14,151 nt of DNA from an uncultured Collinsella sp. (GCA_900550815.1 URTW01000032.1:1-14151); one strand, 5' to 3'. Positions 7,122 to 13,617 are shown, counted from the first letter of the stretch. Notes: a model not told the origin generated them from the sequence alone. Program-made: numbers and translations.

Positions 7122-8045
7122 ATGGCAAACGTTCTTGTCTTTGGTCACCAGAACCCCGATAACGACGCCATCATGAGCGCCGTCGTCCTGTCCCAGCTGC
7201 TCAACCAGGTTGAGTATGCCGGCAACACCTACGAGGCCTGCGCCCTTGGTCAGCTTCCGGCCGAGTCCGCCAAGCTGCTCGCCGACGCCGGCGTCGCCGA
7301 GCCCCGCGTGATCGAGGCCGTCGAGGCCGGGCAGCTCGTCGTCCTCACCGACCACAACGAGTCTGCCCAGTCTGTCGCCGGCCTTAAGGACGCCACGGTC
7401 TTTGGCGTTGTCGATCATCACCGCATCGGCGACTTTGAGACCGCCGGCCCGCTGCACTACATCTGCCTGCCCTGGGGCTCCAGCTGCACCATCGTCACCA
7501 AGCTCGCCGGCGTGCTCGGCGTTGAGCTTTCCGACGTCCAGGCCAAGCTGCTGCTCTCGGCCATGATGACCGACACGCTCATGCTCAAGAGCCCCACCAC
7601 CACCGATGTCGACCGCGCCGTCGCCGCCAAGCTCGGCGAGCAGGTGGGCGTCGACCCGGTCAAGTTTGGCATGGAAGTCTTCCTCACCCGTCCGTCCGGC
7701 TCCTTCACCGCAGCCGAGATGGTCGGCAACGACATCAAGATGTTCGAGCCTGCCGGCAAGAAGCTGCTCATCGGCCAGTACGAGACTGTCGACAAGACCC
7801 GCGCACTCGGCATGATCGACGAGATTCGCGAGGCCATGCGCGCCTACGCCGCCGAGAAGGGTGCCGACGGCATCGTCCTGTGCATCACTGACATCATGGA
7901 GGAGGGCTCGCAGGTCCTGCTCGAGGGCGAGACCGAGGCCGCTCAGAAGGGCCTGGGCATTGCCGACGAGCACGACGGCGTCTGGATGCCGGGCGTCCTC
8001 TCCCGTAAGAAGCAGGTCGCTGCCCCCATCATGGCCGCCTGCTAG
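7122..8045 (+). CDS. ppaC: Manganese-dependent inorganic pyrophosphatase (DHH family, class II)
   Basis: This enzyme hydrolyses pyrophosphate to two phosphates in the cytoplasm, pulling biosynthetic reactions forward. At 307 residues it is the usual length for class II enzymes without CBS domains. Metal-binding motifs are complete: GHQNPDNDA gives His9, Asp13 and Asp15; TDHNE has Asp77; and VVDHHR has the name-giving DHH at 98-100. The C-terminal DHHA2 domain ends with SRKKQ (294-298), which contacts phosphate. Most family members read NPDTD or NPDSD where this has NPDND. The ATG at 7122 follows GGAGG (7111-7115) by 6 bases. The gene appears to be transcribed alone, with a repeat upstream and a strong terminator directly downstream. 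The stop is TAG. Confidence 0.96.
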   Translation: MANVLVFGHQNPDNDAIMSAVVLSQLLNQVEYAGNTYEACALGQLPAESAKLLADAGVAEPRVIEAVEAGQLVVLTDHNESAQSVAGLKDATVFGVVDHHRIGDFETAGPLHYICLPWGSSCTIVTKLAGVLGVELSDVQAKLLLSAMMTDTLMLKSPTTTDVDRAVAAKLGEQVGVDPVKFGMEVFLTRPSGSFTAAEMVGNDIKMFEPAGKKLLIGQYETVDKTRALGMIDEIREAMRAYAAEKGADGIVLCITDIMEEGSQVLLEGETEAAQKGLGIADEHDGVWMPGVLSRKKQVAAPIMAAC

Positions 8046-8064
8046 GTTTAGTTGACCAAACGCT

Positions 8065-8104
8065 ACGACCGGATCGCGGACGCCCCGCGCTCCGGTCGTT
8101 TTTT
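8065..8104 (+). terminator. Rho-independent terminator after ppaC
   Basis: ACGACCGGA (8065-8073) pairs with TCCGGTCGT (8091-8099), with an inner GCGG/CCGC stem, and is followed by six T residues. It is textbook in form and lies 20 bases after the stop. Confidence 0.92.
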
Positions 8105-8312
8105 GTGCACGGCGCCGCGTCGTCTCTTGGACAGGCGTGCCCGTGCCGTTGAGCAAATAATGTTCAACCTGTGGTTCCGCTTTTCGGCCACGCCTGCGTG
8201 CTTGTCGTGCAGGGTAGGCTAGATGCAAGCGTAATACGTTAGAGCGCGGCGCCGCCACTTGGGCGGGCCGTGCTTTTTTAAGACGGGAGCTTTCCCGTGA
8301 AAGGAGCCGCCC
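8105..8312 (+). promoter_or_regulatory. Possible structured leader before nhaA
   Basis: An 11-of-12 stem can form between 8132-8143 and 8185-8196 (core CAGGCGTG/CACGCCTG), enclosing a GTTGA/TCAAC hairpin (8148-8152, 8164-8168). GCTTG/CAAGC (8200-8204, 8226-8230) follows, then the terminator hairpin at 8244-8279 and a small ACGGGA/TCCCGT hairpin (8283-8298) just before the ribosome-binding site. The order resembles an attenuator or riboswitch leader. No known riboswitch class was recognised and no clear promoter was found. Confidence 0.4.
8244..8279 (+). terminator. Terminator hairpin upstream of nhaA
   Basis: GCGCGGC-G-CCGCC (8244-8256) pairs with GGCGGGCCGTGC (8262-8273), with one bulge and one G-T pair, followed by TTTTTT. 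It lies 34 bases before the nhaA start, where it could control entry into the gene. Confidence 0.75.
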
Positions 8313-8582
8313 ATGGCAGCAACTGAGCAGCTGTTCAACGTTCGTGAGCGCAAGCGTTTTGAGCGCCACGACATCTGGGAGCGCATCGCCGAGAACGGCA
8401 CGATTTCCGCCGCCGTCATGGTCTTCGCCGCCATCGCCGCCGTCATTTGCGCCAATACCGATGCCTACGAGGCCATCCATCACTTTTTGGAGACCCCGCT
8501 GTATGTGGGTCTGGGCAACCTTACGGCCGGTCTCACCGTCGAGCTATTCGTCAACGACTTCCTCATGGCGATTATCTTTTAG
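8313..8582 (+). pseudogene. nhaA: Na+/H+ antiporter NhaA, N-terminal part (gene cut by in-frame TAG)
   Basis: This is the first 89 codons of a NhaA-family antiporter, a membrane protein that expels Na+ in exchange for H+. The ATG at 8313 follows AAGGAG (8301-8306) by 6 bases. The segment covers the cytoplasmic N-terminus, the first transmembrane helix (ISAAVMVFAAIAAVICANTD) and the start of the second (LFVNDFLMAIIF-like). The frame ends at TAG 8580-8582, inside the conserved stretch that reads MAVFFLLVGLEVK in E. coli NhaA. Here it reads MAIIF-stop-LVGIELK, so the stop replaces a leucine, and the Ile before Phe also departs from the usual Phe. The rest follows in frame. A product ending here would be a non-functional membrane stub. 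Confidence 0.85.
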
Positions 8583-8585
8583 CTG

Positions 8586-9671
8586 GTGGGCATTGAGCTC
8601 AAGTATGAGATGACGGTCGGCGAGCTCAAAAACCCGCGCCAGGCCATGCTTCCCATGCTGGCGGCCGTGGGCGGCGTCGTCGTTCCCGCCTGCATCTATC
8701 TGATCTTTAACCATGCCGGCGCGCACAACGGCTGGGCCATTCCCATGGCAACCGATATTGCCTTTGCGCTGGGCGTGCTGTCGCTTTTGGGCAATCGCGT
8801 GCCCAACGGCGTGCGCGTGTTCTTCTCGACGCTCGCCATCGCCGACGACCTCATCTCCATCGCCGCCATCGCCATCTTCTACGGTCAGAGCCCCAATCCG
8901 TTTTGGTTGGGCGCCGCCGCGCTTGTGACCTGCGCGCTCGTGTGGCTCAACAAGACGCAGCATTACCGCCTTGCCCCGTATTCGGTACTGGGTCTGCTGC
9001 TGTGGTTCTGCATGTTCAAGAGCGGCGTACATGCCACGCTTGCTGGTGTCATCTTGGCCTTTACCATCCCGGCCAAGTGCGGCGTCAAGCTCGATAGCCT
9101 AACCGATTGGTTGGGCGAGTGCCTGCCGCTGCTCGACGACCGCTACGACGACGAGGCGCACATCTTGGGCCAGCATGACTTTACCGTCTCGACCACCAAG
9201 GTCGAGCGCGTCATGCACCGCGTGACCCCGCCGCTCATCCGCATGGAGCGTCTGATCTCCACGCCGGTCAACTTTGTGATCCTGCCGATCTTTGCGTTCG
9301 TGAACGCACAGGTTCGCCTAGTGGGCGTGGATATGAGCACGTTGCTCACCGACCCGGTGACGCTCGGCGTGTACTTTGGTATGCTGCTGGGCAAGCCGAT
9401 TGGCATTTTTGGCATGACGTTTGCCTTGGTCAAGCTCAAGGTCTGCGAGCTGCCGCACAACGTCAACTGGCACATGATCGCCGGTGTGGGCATTCTGGGC
9501 GGTATCGGCTTTACCATGTCGATTCTCATCAGCGGCCTCGCCTTCCCGACGGCTCAGTTCGAGGTTCTGGCTGCCAAGGCTGCCATTCTTGCCGGTTCGG
9601 TCACCGCCGCCGTGCTCGGCATGATTTACATGAGCGTGGTCTGCAAACACCCCGCGCCCAAGGGCGAGTAG
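8586..9671 (+). pseudogene. nhaA: Na+/H+ antiporter NhaA, main part (continuation after TAG)
   Basis: This is the in-frame remainder of NhaA. The segment directly after the TAG is CTG GTG GGC; the GTG at 8586 is the first usual start codon but has no visible ribosome-binding site. If read through, the whole gene would give 452 residues, matching the longer NhaA form with an extended central cytoplasmic loop (DDRYDDEAHILGQHD region). Family landmarks are intact: WAIPMATDIAFALGVLSLLG, the ion-binding Asp pair in AIADDLIS (residues 178-179 counted from 8313), KSGVHATLAGVI, KPIGIFGM and GIGFTMSILISGLAFP. The frame, hydrophobic pattern and codon choice look like a living gene, so the interruption is recent, suppressed or artefactual. 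The stop is TAG. It stands alone between two terminators. Confidence 0.87.
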
Positions 9672-9764
9672 GCGCGTAGAAACAGACGCCAGAGCCTGCT
9701 CGAGCGCGTGTAAAACGCGGTTTTGAGTGGTACTTGCCACCTGCCGGACATCCCAGTGGCCAAA

Positions 9765-9808
9765 AAACGCCGTTTGTGAGTACTGTCACAAACGGCGTTT
9801 CATTTTAG
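9765..9808 (+). terminator. Strong terminator after nhaA
   Basis: AAACGCCGTTTGTGA (9765-9779) pairs perfectly with TCACAAACGGCGTTT (9786-9800) across GTACTG, then CATTTT. The A-rich 5' flank makes it usable in both directions. Confidence 0.85.
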
Positions 9809-9902
9809 GCGCGAAAAATAATGTACAAATCTATTCTGTCTGTGCATTAACGATTGCGTGGCTGGACGAAAAATGCCGATGCATCCTTCCAAAACCGGAC
9901 AC

Positions 9903-9925
9903 AAAAGGCCAAGACTGGCCTTTTT
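9903..9925. terminator. Bidirectional terminator-like hairpin
   Basis: AAAAGGCCA (9903-9911) pairs with TGGCCTTTT (9916-9924) across AGAC, with a further T at 9925. It probably helps end the small minus-strand transcript at 10004. Confidence 0.65.
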
Positions 9926-9937
9926 AATTCAAAATCG

Positions 9938-9958
9938 CTGTTACTAAAAAAGTAACAG
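9938..9958. repeat. Small inverted repeat downstream of the minus-strand small gene
   Basis: CTGTTACT (9938-9945) is inverted as AGTAACAG (9951-9958) across AAAAA. On the minus strand the loop is U-rich. It lies 46 bases after the stop of the gene at 10004-10258. Confidence 0.5.
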
Positions 9959-10003
9959 TACTCATATTTGCTATTTTTTGACCACAGGCCCCAATGACTA
10001 GGT

Positions 10004-10258
10004 TTATTCCACGGTGCCGTAGATGGCGCCCCAGCCGTGGGCGGCCAAGGCGGAGTTGAGCTGGTCGCAAAGTGACTGGCGGTCGTAATAGCCGGGCGGT
10101 AGCAGGTTGACGATTTCCATGAGGTCGGGCGCGAGGTCCAAGATCTCGGCCTGCACGATGAGATCCAGGCGGTCGATGGCGCGGCGGTCATAAAACAGTC
10201 CGTCGACCAGGCGCTGCAGGTCGCCGAATTCCTCGGCCTGGAACGATCCGTACTCCAT
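10004..10258 (-). CDS. Small acidic protein of unknown function
   Basis: This encodes 84 residues, beginning MEYGSFQAEEFGDLQRLVDG and ending AHGWGAIYGTVE. I do not recognise a family. It is soluble in appearance, acidic and probably helical, with a repeated Leu/Ile/Asp pattern (LIVQAEILDLAPDLMEIVNL) and a PPGYYDRQ motif; there is no signal peptide, membrane helix or cysteine cluster. The ATG at 10256-10258 is chosen because GGAGG (10263-10267) lies 4 bases upstream; the frame is open 10 codons further but without such a site. The stop is TAA. It is divergent from the aminotransferase gene and followed by hairpins, so it looks like a single-gene transcript. The ribosome-binding site and sensible composition support a real gene. 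Confidence 0.75.
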   Translation of the reverse strand: MEYGSFQAEEFGDLQRLVDGLFYDRRAIDRLDLIVQAEILDLAPDLMEIVNLLPPGYYDRQSLCDQLNSALAAHGWGAIYGTVE

Positions 10259-10361
10259 AGTGCCTCCTTGGGCGCCCCACACCGGCATGCGCGGCGATGT
10301 CGTAATTCATTGCGATGGACTTAATCTATCACGGCTTCATACCGTTGCGGCAGTGGCGGTC

Positions 10362-10367
10362 TATACT
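10362..10367 (+). promoter_or_regulatory. Candidate -10 box for the aminotransferase
   Basis: TATACT lies 41 bases before the ATG at 10409, within CTATACTTAG. No -35 of normal spacing is visible. Confidence 0.45.
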
Positions 10368-10408
10368 TAGACGAACTGCAACGTCCCGCTTCGCGAAAGG
10401 TCGCACCC

Positions 10409-11713
10409 ATGCAGACGATCTACCAGAAGATGGAAACCACCGAACTCGATGCCGCCATCGAGGCGCTCAAAGCCGAGGTCGCCGAGGTCAAGGCCAAGGG
10501 CCTGGCGCTCGACATGGCCCGCGGCAAGCCGTCGCCCTCCCAGGTGGGCATCTCTCGACCCATGCTCGATATCCTCAATGCCGATGCCGATCTGCACGAC
10601 GGCAACGTCGACTGCTCCAACTACGGTTGCTTTGAGGGCATTCCCTCGGCACGCAAGCTGGCGGGGGAGTTCCTGGGTTGCCCCGCCGAGCAGACGCTCG
10701 TACTGGGTTCGTCGAGCCTGCTGATCGAGCACGATATCGCCGGCATGTTCTGGCGCTGCGGCTCGTGCGGTAGCGAGCCTTGGGAGGCTTATGAGGCCGC
10801 GCATGACGGCAAGAAGGTCAAGTTCCTGTGCCCTGTTCCCGGCTACGACCGCCACTTTGGCATCACTGCCGACTTGGGTATCGAGAATGTCCCCGTCGCG
10901 ATGACCGACAACGGCCCCGACATGGACGAGGTCGAGCGCCTCGTCGCCGCCGACGACTCCATCAAGGGCATCTGGTGCGTGCCCAAGTATTCCAACCCCA
11001 CGGGCATCACTTTTAGCGAGGACACCGTGCGTCGCCTGGTCGAGATGCCCACGGCCGCGCCCGATTTCCGCATCTTCTGGGACAACGCCTACTGCGTGCA
11101 CGACCTGTACGACGAGACCGACGAGCTCGCCAACATCTTTGATCTCGCTCGCGCGGCGGGCACCGAGGACCGCGTGGTGGCCTTTGCCTCGACGTCCAAG
11201 ATCACCTTCCCGGGCGCCGGCATCGGCTTTATCGGTGCGAGCCCCGCGGTTATCGCGGAGTTCTCCAAGCGCCTGAAGGCCGGCCTTATCAGCGCCGACA
11301 AGCTCAACCAGCTGCGCCACGTACGCTTCCTTCCCACCATCGAGGCGGTCAAGGAGCACATGAAAAAGCATGCCGAGTTTTTGCGCCCGCGCTTTGAGGC
11401 CGTTGAGCGCAAGCTCACCGAGGGCCTGGGTGAGACGGGCTGCGCTACCTGGACGCATCCTCGCGGCGGCTACTTTGTGAGTTTCGATGGCCCCGAGGGC
11501 TCGGCCCAGAAGGTTGCGGCGCTTTGCGCCGAGCTGGGTGTTAAGCTCACGCCGGCCGGCGCTACCTGGCCCTACGGCAAAGACCCGCGCGATACCAACA
11601 TCCGTATTGCGCCGAGCTATCCCACGGTCGAGGACCTGGAGGCCGCGCTCGATGTGCTGGTGCTGGCTGTGAAGCTCGTCGCTGCCGAGCTTGCGCGTGC
11701 CGAGCGCGCCTAA
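10409..11713 (+). CDS. aspT: Aspartate aminotransferase, subgroup Ic (AspT type)
   Basis: This is a 434-residue cytoplasmic, fold-type I PLP enzyme that likely exchanges amino groups between aspartate and 2-oxoglutarate, feeding oxaloacetate and glutamate pools. It matches the actinobacterial AspT/MocR-like aminotransferase group rather than the classic AspC group. Seen in sequence are an N-terminal helix (TTELDAAIEALKAEVAEVKA), LDMARGKPSPSQ, a long insertion with CGSCGSEPWEAYEAAHDG, the substrate and cofactor motif PKYSNPTG, WDNAY with the pyridine-binding Asp, and STSKITFPGAG with the PLP lysine at residue 264. The ATG at 10409 follows AAAGG (10396-10400) by 8 bases. The stop is TAA; the STAS gene follows 51 bases later and may be partly cotranscribed. 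Aromatic or other substrate preference cannot be excluded. Confidence 0.9.
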   Translation: MQTIYQKMETTELDAAIEALKAEVAEVKAKGLALDMARGKPSPSQVGISRPMLDILNADADLHDGNVDCSNYGCFEGIPSARKLAGEFLGCPAEQTLVLGSSSLLIEHDIAGMFWRCGSCGSEPWEAYEAAHDGKKVKFLCPVPGYDRHFGITADLGIENVPVAMTDNGPDMDEVERLVAADDSIKGIWCVPKYSNPTGITFSEDTVRRLVEMPTAAPDFRIFWDNAYCVHDLYDETDELANIFDLARAAGTEDRVVAFASTSKITFPGAGIGFIGASPAVIAEFSKRLKAGLISADKLNQLRHVRFLPTIEAVKEHMKKHAEFLRPRFEAVERKLTEGLGETGCATWTHPRGGYFVSFDGPEGSAQKVAALCAELGVKLTPAGATWPYGKDPRDTNIRIAPSYPTVEDLEAALDVLVLAVKLVAAELARAERA

Positions 11714-11764
11714 CGCGCGGCTTCCCGTACTATCCGCACTTTCGATACGTAAAGGAGCGTATAC

Positions 11765-12079
11765 ATGGATTTGGGAATTTCTACCAACCCCACGCCAGAG
11801 CTCTATACCATTAAGGTAACCGGCGAGATTGATATCTCCAATGCCGATAGTCTGCGCAACGCCATCGACTTGGCGCTCGAGCAGCCCACCGAGGCCGTTG
11901 AGCTCGACTTTGCCCAGGTGAGCTACATTGATTCGACGGGCATTGGCGTGCTCGTGGGCGCCGCGCACCACGCGGTCGACCACGGCAAGCGCTTTAGCTG
12001 CACCAATGTGCAGCCCCCGGTGATGCGCGTGGTTCAGCTGCTGGGCGTCGACCAGGAGATCTCGATCACGGCGGCATAA
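11765..12079 (+). CDS. STAS-domain protein, anti-sigma factor antagonist type
   Basis: This is a 104-residue single STAS domain like SpoIIAA and RsbV. In those systems the protein binds an anti-sigma kinase and is switched off by phosphorylation of a conserved serine. The core IDSTGIGVLVGA places that serine at residue 57, next to Asp56. The N-terminal strand pattern (LYTIKVTGEIDISNADSLRNAID) is typical. The ATG at 11765 follows AAAGGAG (11751-11757) by 7 bases. No kinase (SpoIIAB/RsbW), phosphatase or sigma-factor gene is in the window, so its partner must be elsewhere. The stop is TAA, followed by a GCCCC-AAAA-GGGGC hairpin (12085-12098). The family call is firm; the regulatory target is unknown. 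Confidence 0.9.
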   Translation: MDLGISTNPTPELYTIKVTGEIDISNADSLRNAIDLALEQPTEAVELDFAQVSYIDSTGIGVLVGAAHHAVDHGKRFSCTNVQPPVMRVVQLLGVDQEISITAA

Positions 12080-12084
12080 GCCCT

Positions 12085-12098
12085 GCCCCAAAAGGGGC
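12085..12098 (+). terminator. Weak hairpin after the STAS gene
   Basis: GCCCC-AAAA-GGGGC lies 6 bases after the stop but has no U-tract, so termination here is uncertain. Confidence 0.35.
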
Positions 12099-12126
12099 GT
12101 GCCGTTTGGCATATGTTTGTGATGCG

Positions 12127-12149
12127 CTCGGACGTTTTGGCGTCCGGGC
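12127..12149 (+). repeat. Hairpin directly upstream of the tat promoter box
   Basis: GCTCGGACG pairs with CGTCCGGGC (one T-G pair) around TTTTGG and ends only 2 bases before the TATACT box, occupying the -35 zone. It may be an operator or the end of the preceding transcript. Confidence 0.4.
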
Positions 12150-12151
12150 GC

Positions 12152-12157
12152 TATACT
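12152..12157 (+). promoter_or_regulatory. Candidate -10 box for the tat-hyp cluster
   Basis: TATACT lies 75 bases before the tatA start in a GGGCGCTATACTTGA context, like the boxes before pcrA and aspT. Confidence 0.45.
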
Positions 12158-12232
12158 TGACCGAATGAATAGACGAGTTCCGGCCGAATGGCGCGGTGCG
12201 GGCTCGACTCACATCGAGCCTTGGAGGTATGT

Positions 12233-12820
12233 GTGTTTGGTATTGGAGAGGGTGAGCTCGCGATCATCGTGGTCTTCGGCTTTTTGCTGTTTGGCCCGGA
12301 TAAGCTCCCGCAGATGGGCCGCACAATCGGCCGTGCCATCCGTCAGTTCCGCGAGACGCAGGAAAAGATGACGGCCGTTGTTCAGTCCGAGATTATCGAT
12401 CCGGTAAGCGAGGCCGCGTCGGCCCCGGTCAAGCCCAAGAAGGCTGCCGTCGATGACGATTCCGATGCGGACGAGGGTGCCGTCGAGACGGCTGCGCCCG
12501 CAAAGAAGGAGACTTTTGCCGAGCGCCGTGCCCGCCTTGCCGCCGAGAAGGCTGCGAGCGAGGGTGCCACCGAGGGCGATGGCGCTGCGGATGAGGCCGA
12601 GAGCGCCGAGTCCGCCAAGGCCGAGCCTGCCGCTGCCGTCGCCGAGCCCGAGCCTGCTGCAGAGCCGGAGCCCGAGCCCGAGCCGGCAGAGCCCACGACG
12701 GCTGACCTCTACGCCCGTCGTCCCCGTATGCGCAAGGCTGTCGTCGACCAGCTCGCTCGCGAGCTCGAGGCCGAGGACGACGCCGCTGCCGCCGACGCCC
12801 CGAAGGGAGGCGATGAGTAA
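12233..12820 (+). CDS. tatA: Twin-arginine translocase subunit TatA/TatB family
   Basis: This small membrane subunit of the Tat pathway helps export folded proteins. The start is GTG 12233, 5 bases after GGAGG (12223-12227), giving MFGIGEGELAIIVVFGFLLF. The upstream in-frame ATG at 12188 would add a stretch with no Tat character. Residues 2-21 form the single transmembrane helix, then FGPDKLPQMG: FG is TatA-like and GP is TatB-like. An amphipathic helix (RTIGRAIRQFRETQEKM) follows. The remaining 140-odd residues are an unusually long acidic Ala/Glu/Pro tail with an EPEPEPEP run and a basic end (ARRPRMRKAVVDQLARELEAE). At 195 residues it is longer than most TatA. Its TAA stop overlaps the tatC ATG (TAATG), so the two are translationally coupled. 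Whether it works as TatA, TatB or both cannot be decided here. Confidence 0.88.
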   Translation: MFGIGEGELAIIVVFGFLLFGPDKLPQMGRTIGRAIRQFRETQEKMTAVVQSEIIDPVSEAASAPVKPKKAAVDDDSDADEGAVETAAPAKKETFAERRARLAAEKAASEGATEGDGAADEAESAESAKAEPAAAVAEPEPAAEPEPEPEPAEPTTADLYARRPRMRKAVVDQLARELEAEDDAAAADAPKGGDE

Positions 12821-13560
12821 TGCCTATCGGACCTGCGCGTATGCCGCTCTTCGATCACCTGGGAGAGCTCCGTCGCCGCCTGACCATCGTGGTCGTGTCA
12901 GTCTTTGCAGCCGCTATCGTGCTGTATTTCGCCACGCCTGTGGTGCTCGACATCCTGAAAGATCCCATCCGCTCCTTTGTGCCGGACGGTAAGTTCTACA
13001 TCACCACCACGCTCTGCGGCTTTGGCCTGCGCTTTTCGCTGGCCATCAAGATGGCCGTTGTCATGTGCACGCCCATGATCATCTGGCAGATTCTGGCATT
13101 TTTCCTGCCGGCGCTTCGCCCCAACGAGCGCAAGTGGGTCGTGCCCACGGTGCTCGCCTCGACGGTGCTGTTCTTCCTGGGCGCCATTTTCTGCTACTTC
13201 ATCATCATTCCTGCGGGCTTTGAGTGGCTCATCGGCGAAACCTCGGCCGTCGCTACGGCGCTGCCCGATCTGGAGAACTACGTCAACATGGAGCTGCTCT
13301 TTATGATCGGCTTTGGCGTGGCGTTTGAGCTGCCGCTCATCATCTTCTACCTGTCCGTCTTCCACATCGTGTCCTACGCTGCTTTCCGCGGTGCCAGGCG
13401 TTACGTATACGTTGGCCTGCTTGTGGGCTCGGCTGTGATTACGCCTGACGGCTCGCCCGTTACGCTCGGCCTCATGTATGGTGCCCTGCTCTCGCTTTAC
13501 GAGGTTTCGCTTGCCATCGCCCGTGTGGTCATTACCGCGCGCGAGGGCAAGGAGGGCTAG
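12820..13560 (+). CDS. tatC: Sec-independent protein translocase TatC
   Basis: TatC is the polytopic membrane receptor for twin-arginine signal peptides. At 246 residues with six predicted transmembrane helices, it has family length. Landmarks are MPLFDHLGELRRRLTIV (the signal-peptide-binding N-terminus), IWQILAFFLPALRPNERKWV in the first large loop, ELPLIIFYLSVF, and VITPDGSPVTLGLMYGALLS near the end. The ATG at 12820 overlaps the tatA stop and has GGAGG at 12806-12810; the alternative ATG at 12841 matches the usual family N-terminus but has a poorer site. It forms a two-component tatA-tatC unit. The stop is TAG, and GGAGGG at the very end of the gene serves the next ORF. Because hypA and hypB follow, a hydrogenase small subunit is a natural Tat substrate here, which is inference. 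Confidence 0.95.
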   Translation: MPIGPARMPLFDHLGELRRRLTIVVVSVFAAAIVLYFATPVVLDILKDPIRSFVPDGKFYITTTLCGFGLRFSLAIKMAVVMCTPMIIWQILAFFLPALRPNERKWVVPTVLASTVLFFLGAIFCYFIIIPAGFEWLIGETSAVATALPDLENYVNMELLFMIGFGVAFELPLIIFYLSVFHIVSYAAFRGARRYVYVGLLVGSAVITPDGSPVTLGLMYGALLSLYEVSLAIARVVITAREGKEG

Positions 13561-13563
13561 TGC

Positions 13564-13611
13564 GTGAGTCGTCTGGACCTGTTCTCGGACGACGAGGACG
13601 ACGAGGAGTAA
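13564..13611 (+). CDS. 15-codon acidic mini-ORF between tatC and hypA
   Basis: The translation is MSRLDLFSDDEDDEE, starting at GTG 13564 and ending at TAA 13609-13611. GGAGG (13551-13555) lies 8 bases before the GTG, at proper spacing, and the ORF sits 3 bases after the tatC stop. Its last codons GAGGAG (13603-13608) also form the ribosome-binding site of hypA, 9 bases before that ATG. It may be a true microprotein, or only a coupling device that carries ribosomes from tatC to hypA. No family is recognised. Confidence 0.4.
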   Translation: MSRLDLFSDDEDDEE

Positions 13612-13617
13612 ATCGGT

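Larger units (their letters stand above)
9672..10003. other. AT-richer spacer with hairpins, no gene seen
   Basis: This 332-base gap contains a weak CGCGT/ACGCG hairpin with TTTT (9705-9724), the strong nhaA terminator, and two convergent-side hairpins (9903-9925, 9938-9958). From about 9801 the sequence is clearly more AT-rich than its surroundings. A 66-codon open frame at 9727-9927 runs through the terminator arms and has no ribosome-binding site, so it is not called. Confidence 0.6.

Noticed and set aside
7086..8483. 465-codon open frame antisense to ppaC and the nhaA start
   Set aside because: It crosses the ppaC terminator and the nhaA leader, has no ribosome-binding site, and its repetitive Gly/Asp/Leu composition is typical of an antisense shadow.
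2100..8582. Genome-wide reassignment of TAG to an amino acid
   Set aside because: manA, gntR, glk, ppaC, nhaA, tatC and hypA all end in TAG at family-typical C-termini, so TAG works as a normal stop.
9727..9927. 66-codon plus-strand open frame after nhaA
   Set aside because: It is composed of the terminator arms and AT-rich spacer, with no ribosome-binding site or coding character.
10367..12112. 581-codon open frame antisense to aspT and the STAS gene
   Set aside because: Both genes beneath it have clear families and good starts. The antisense product resembles no family and spans two unrelated genes.
12642..12695. EPEPEPEP repeat region in tatA as a DNA tandem repeat of interest
   Set aside because: It is a short low-complexity GAGCCC-type codon run in an acidic protein tail, common in GC-rich genomes, with no sign of phase-variable structure.
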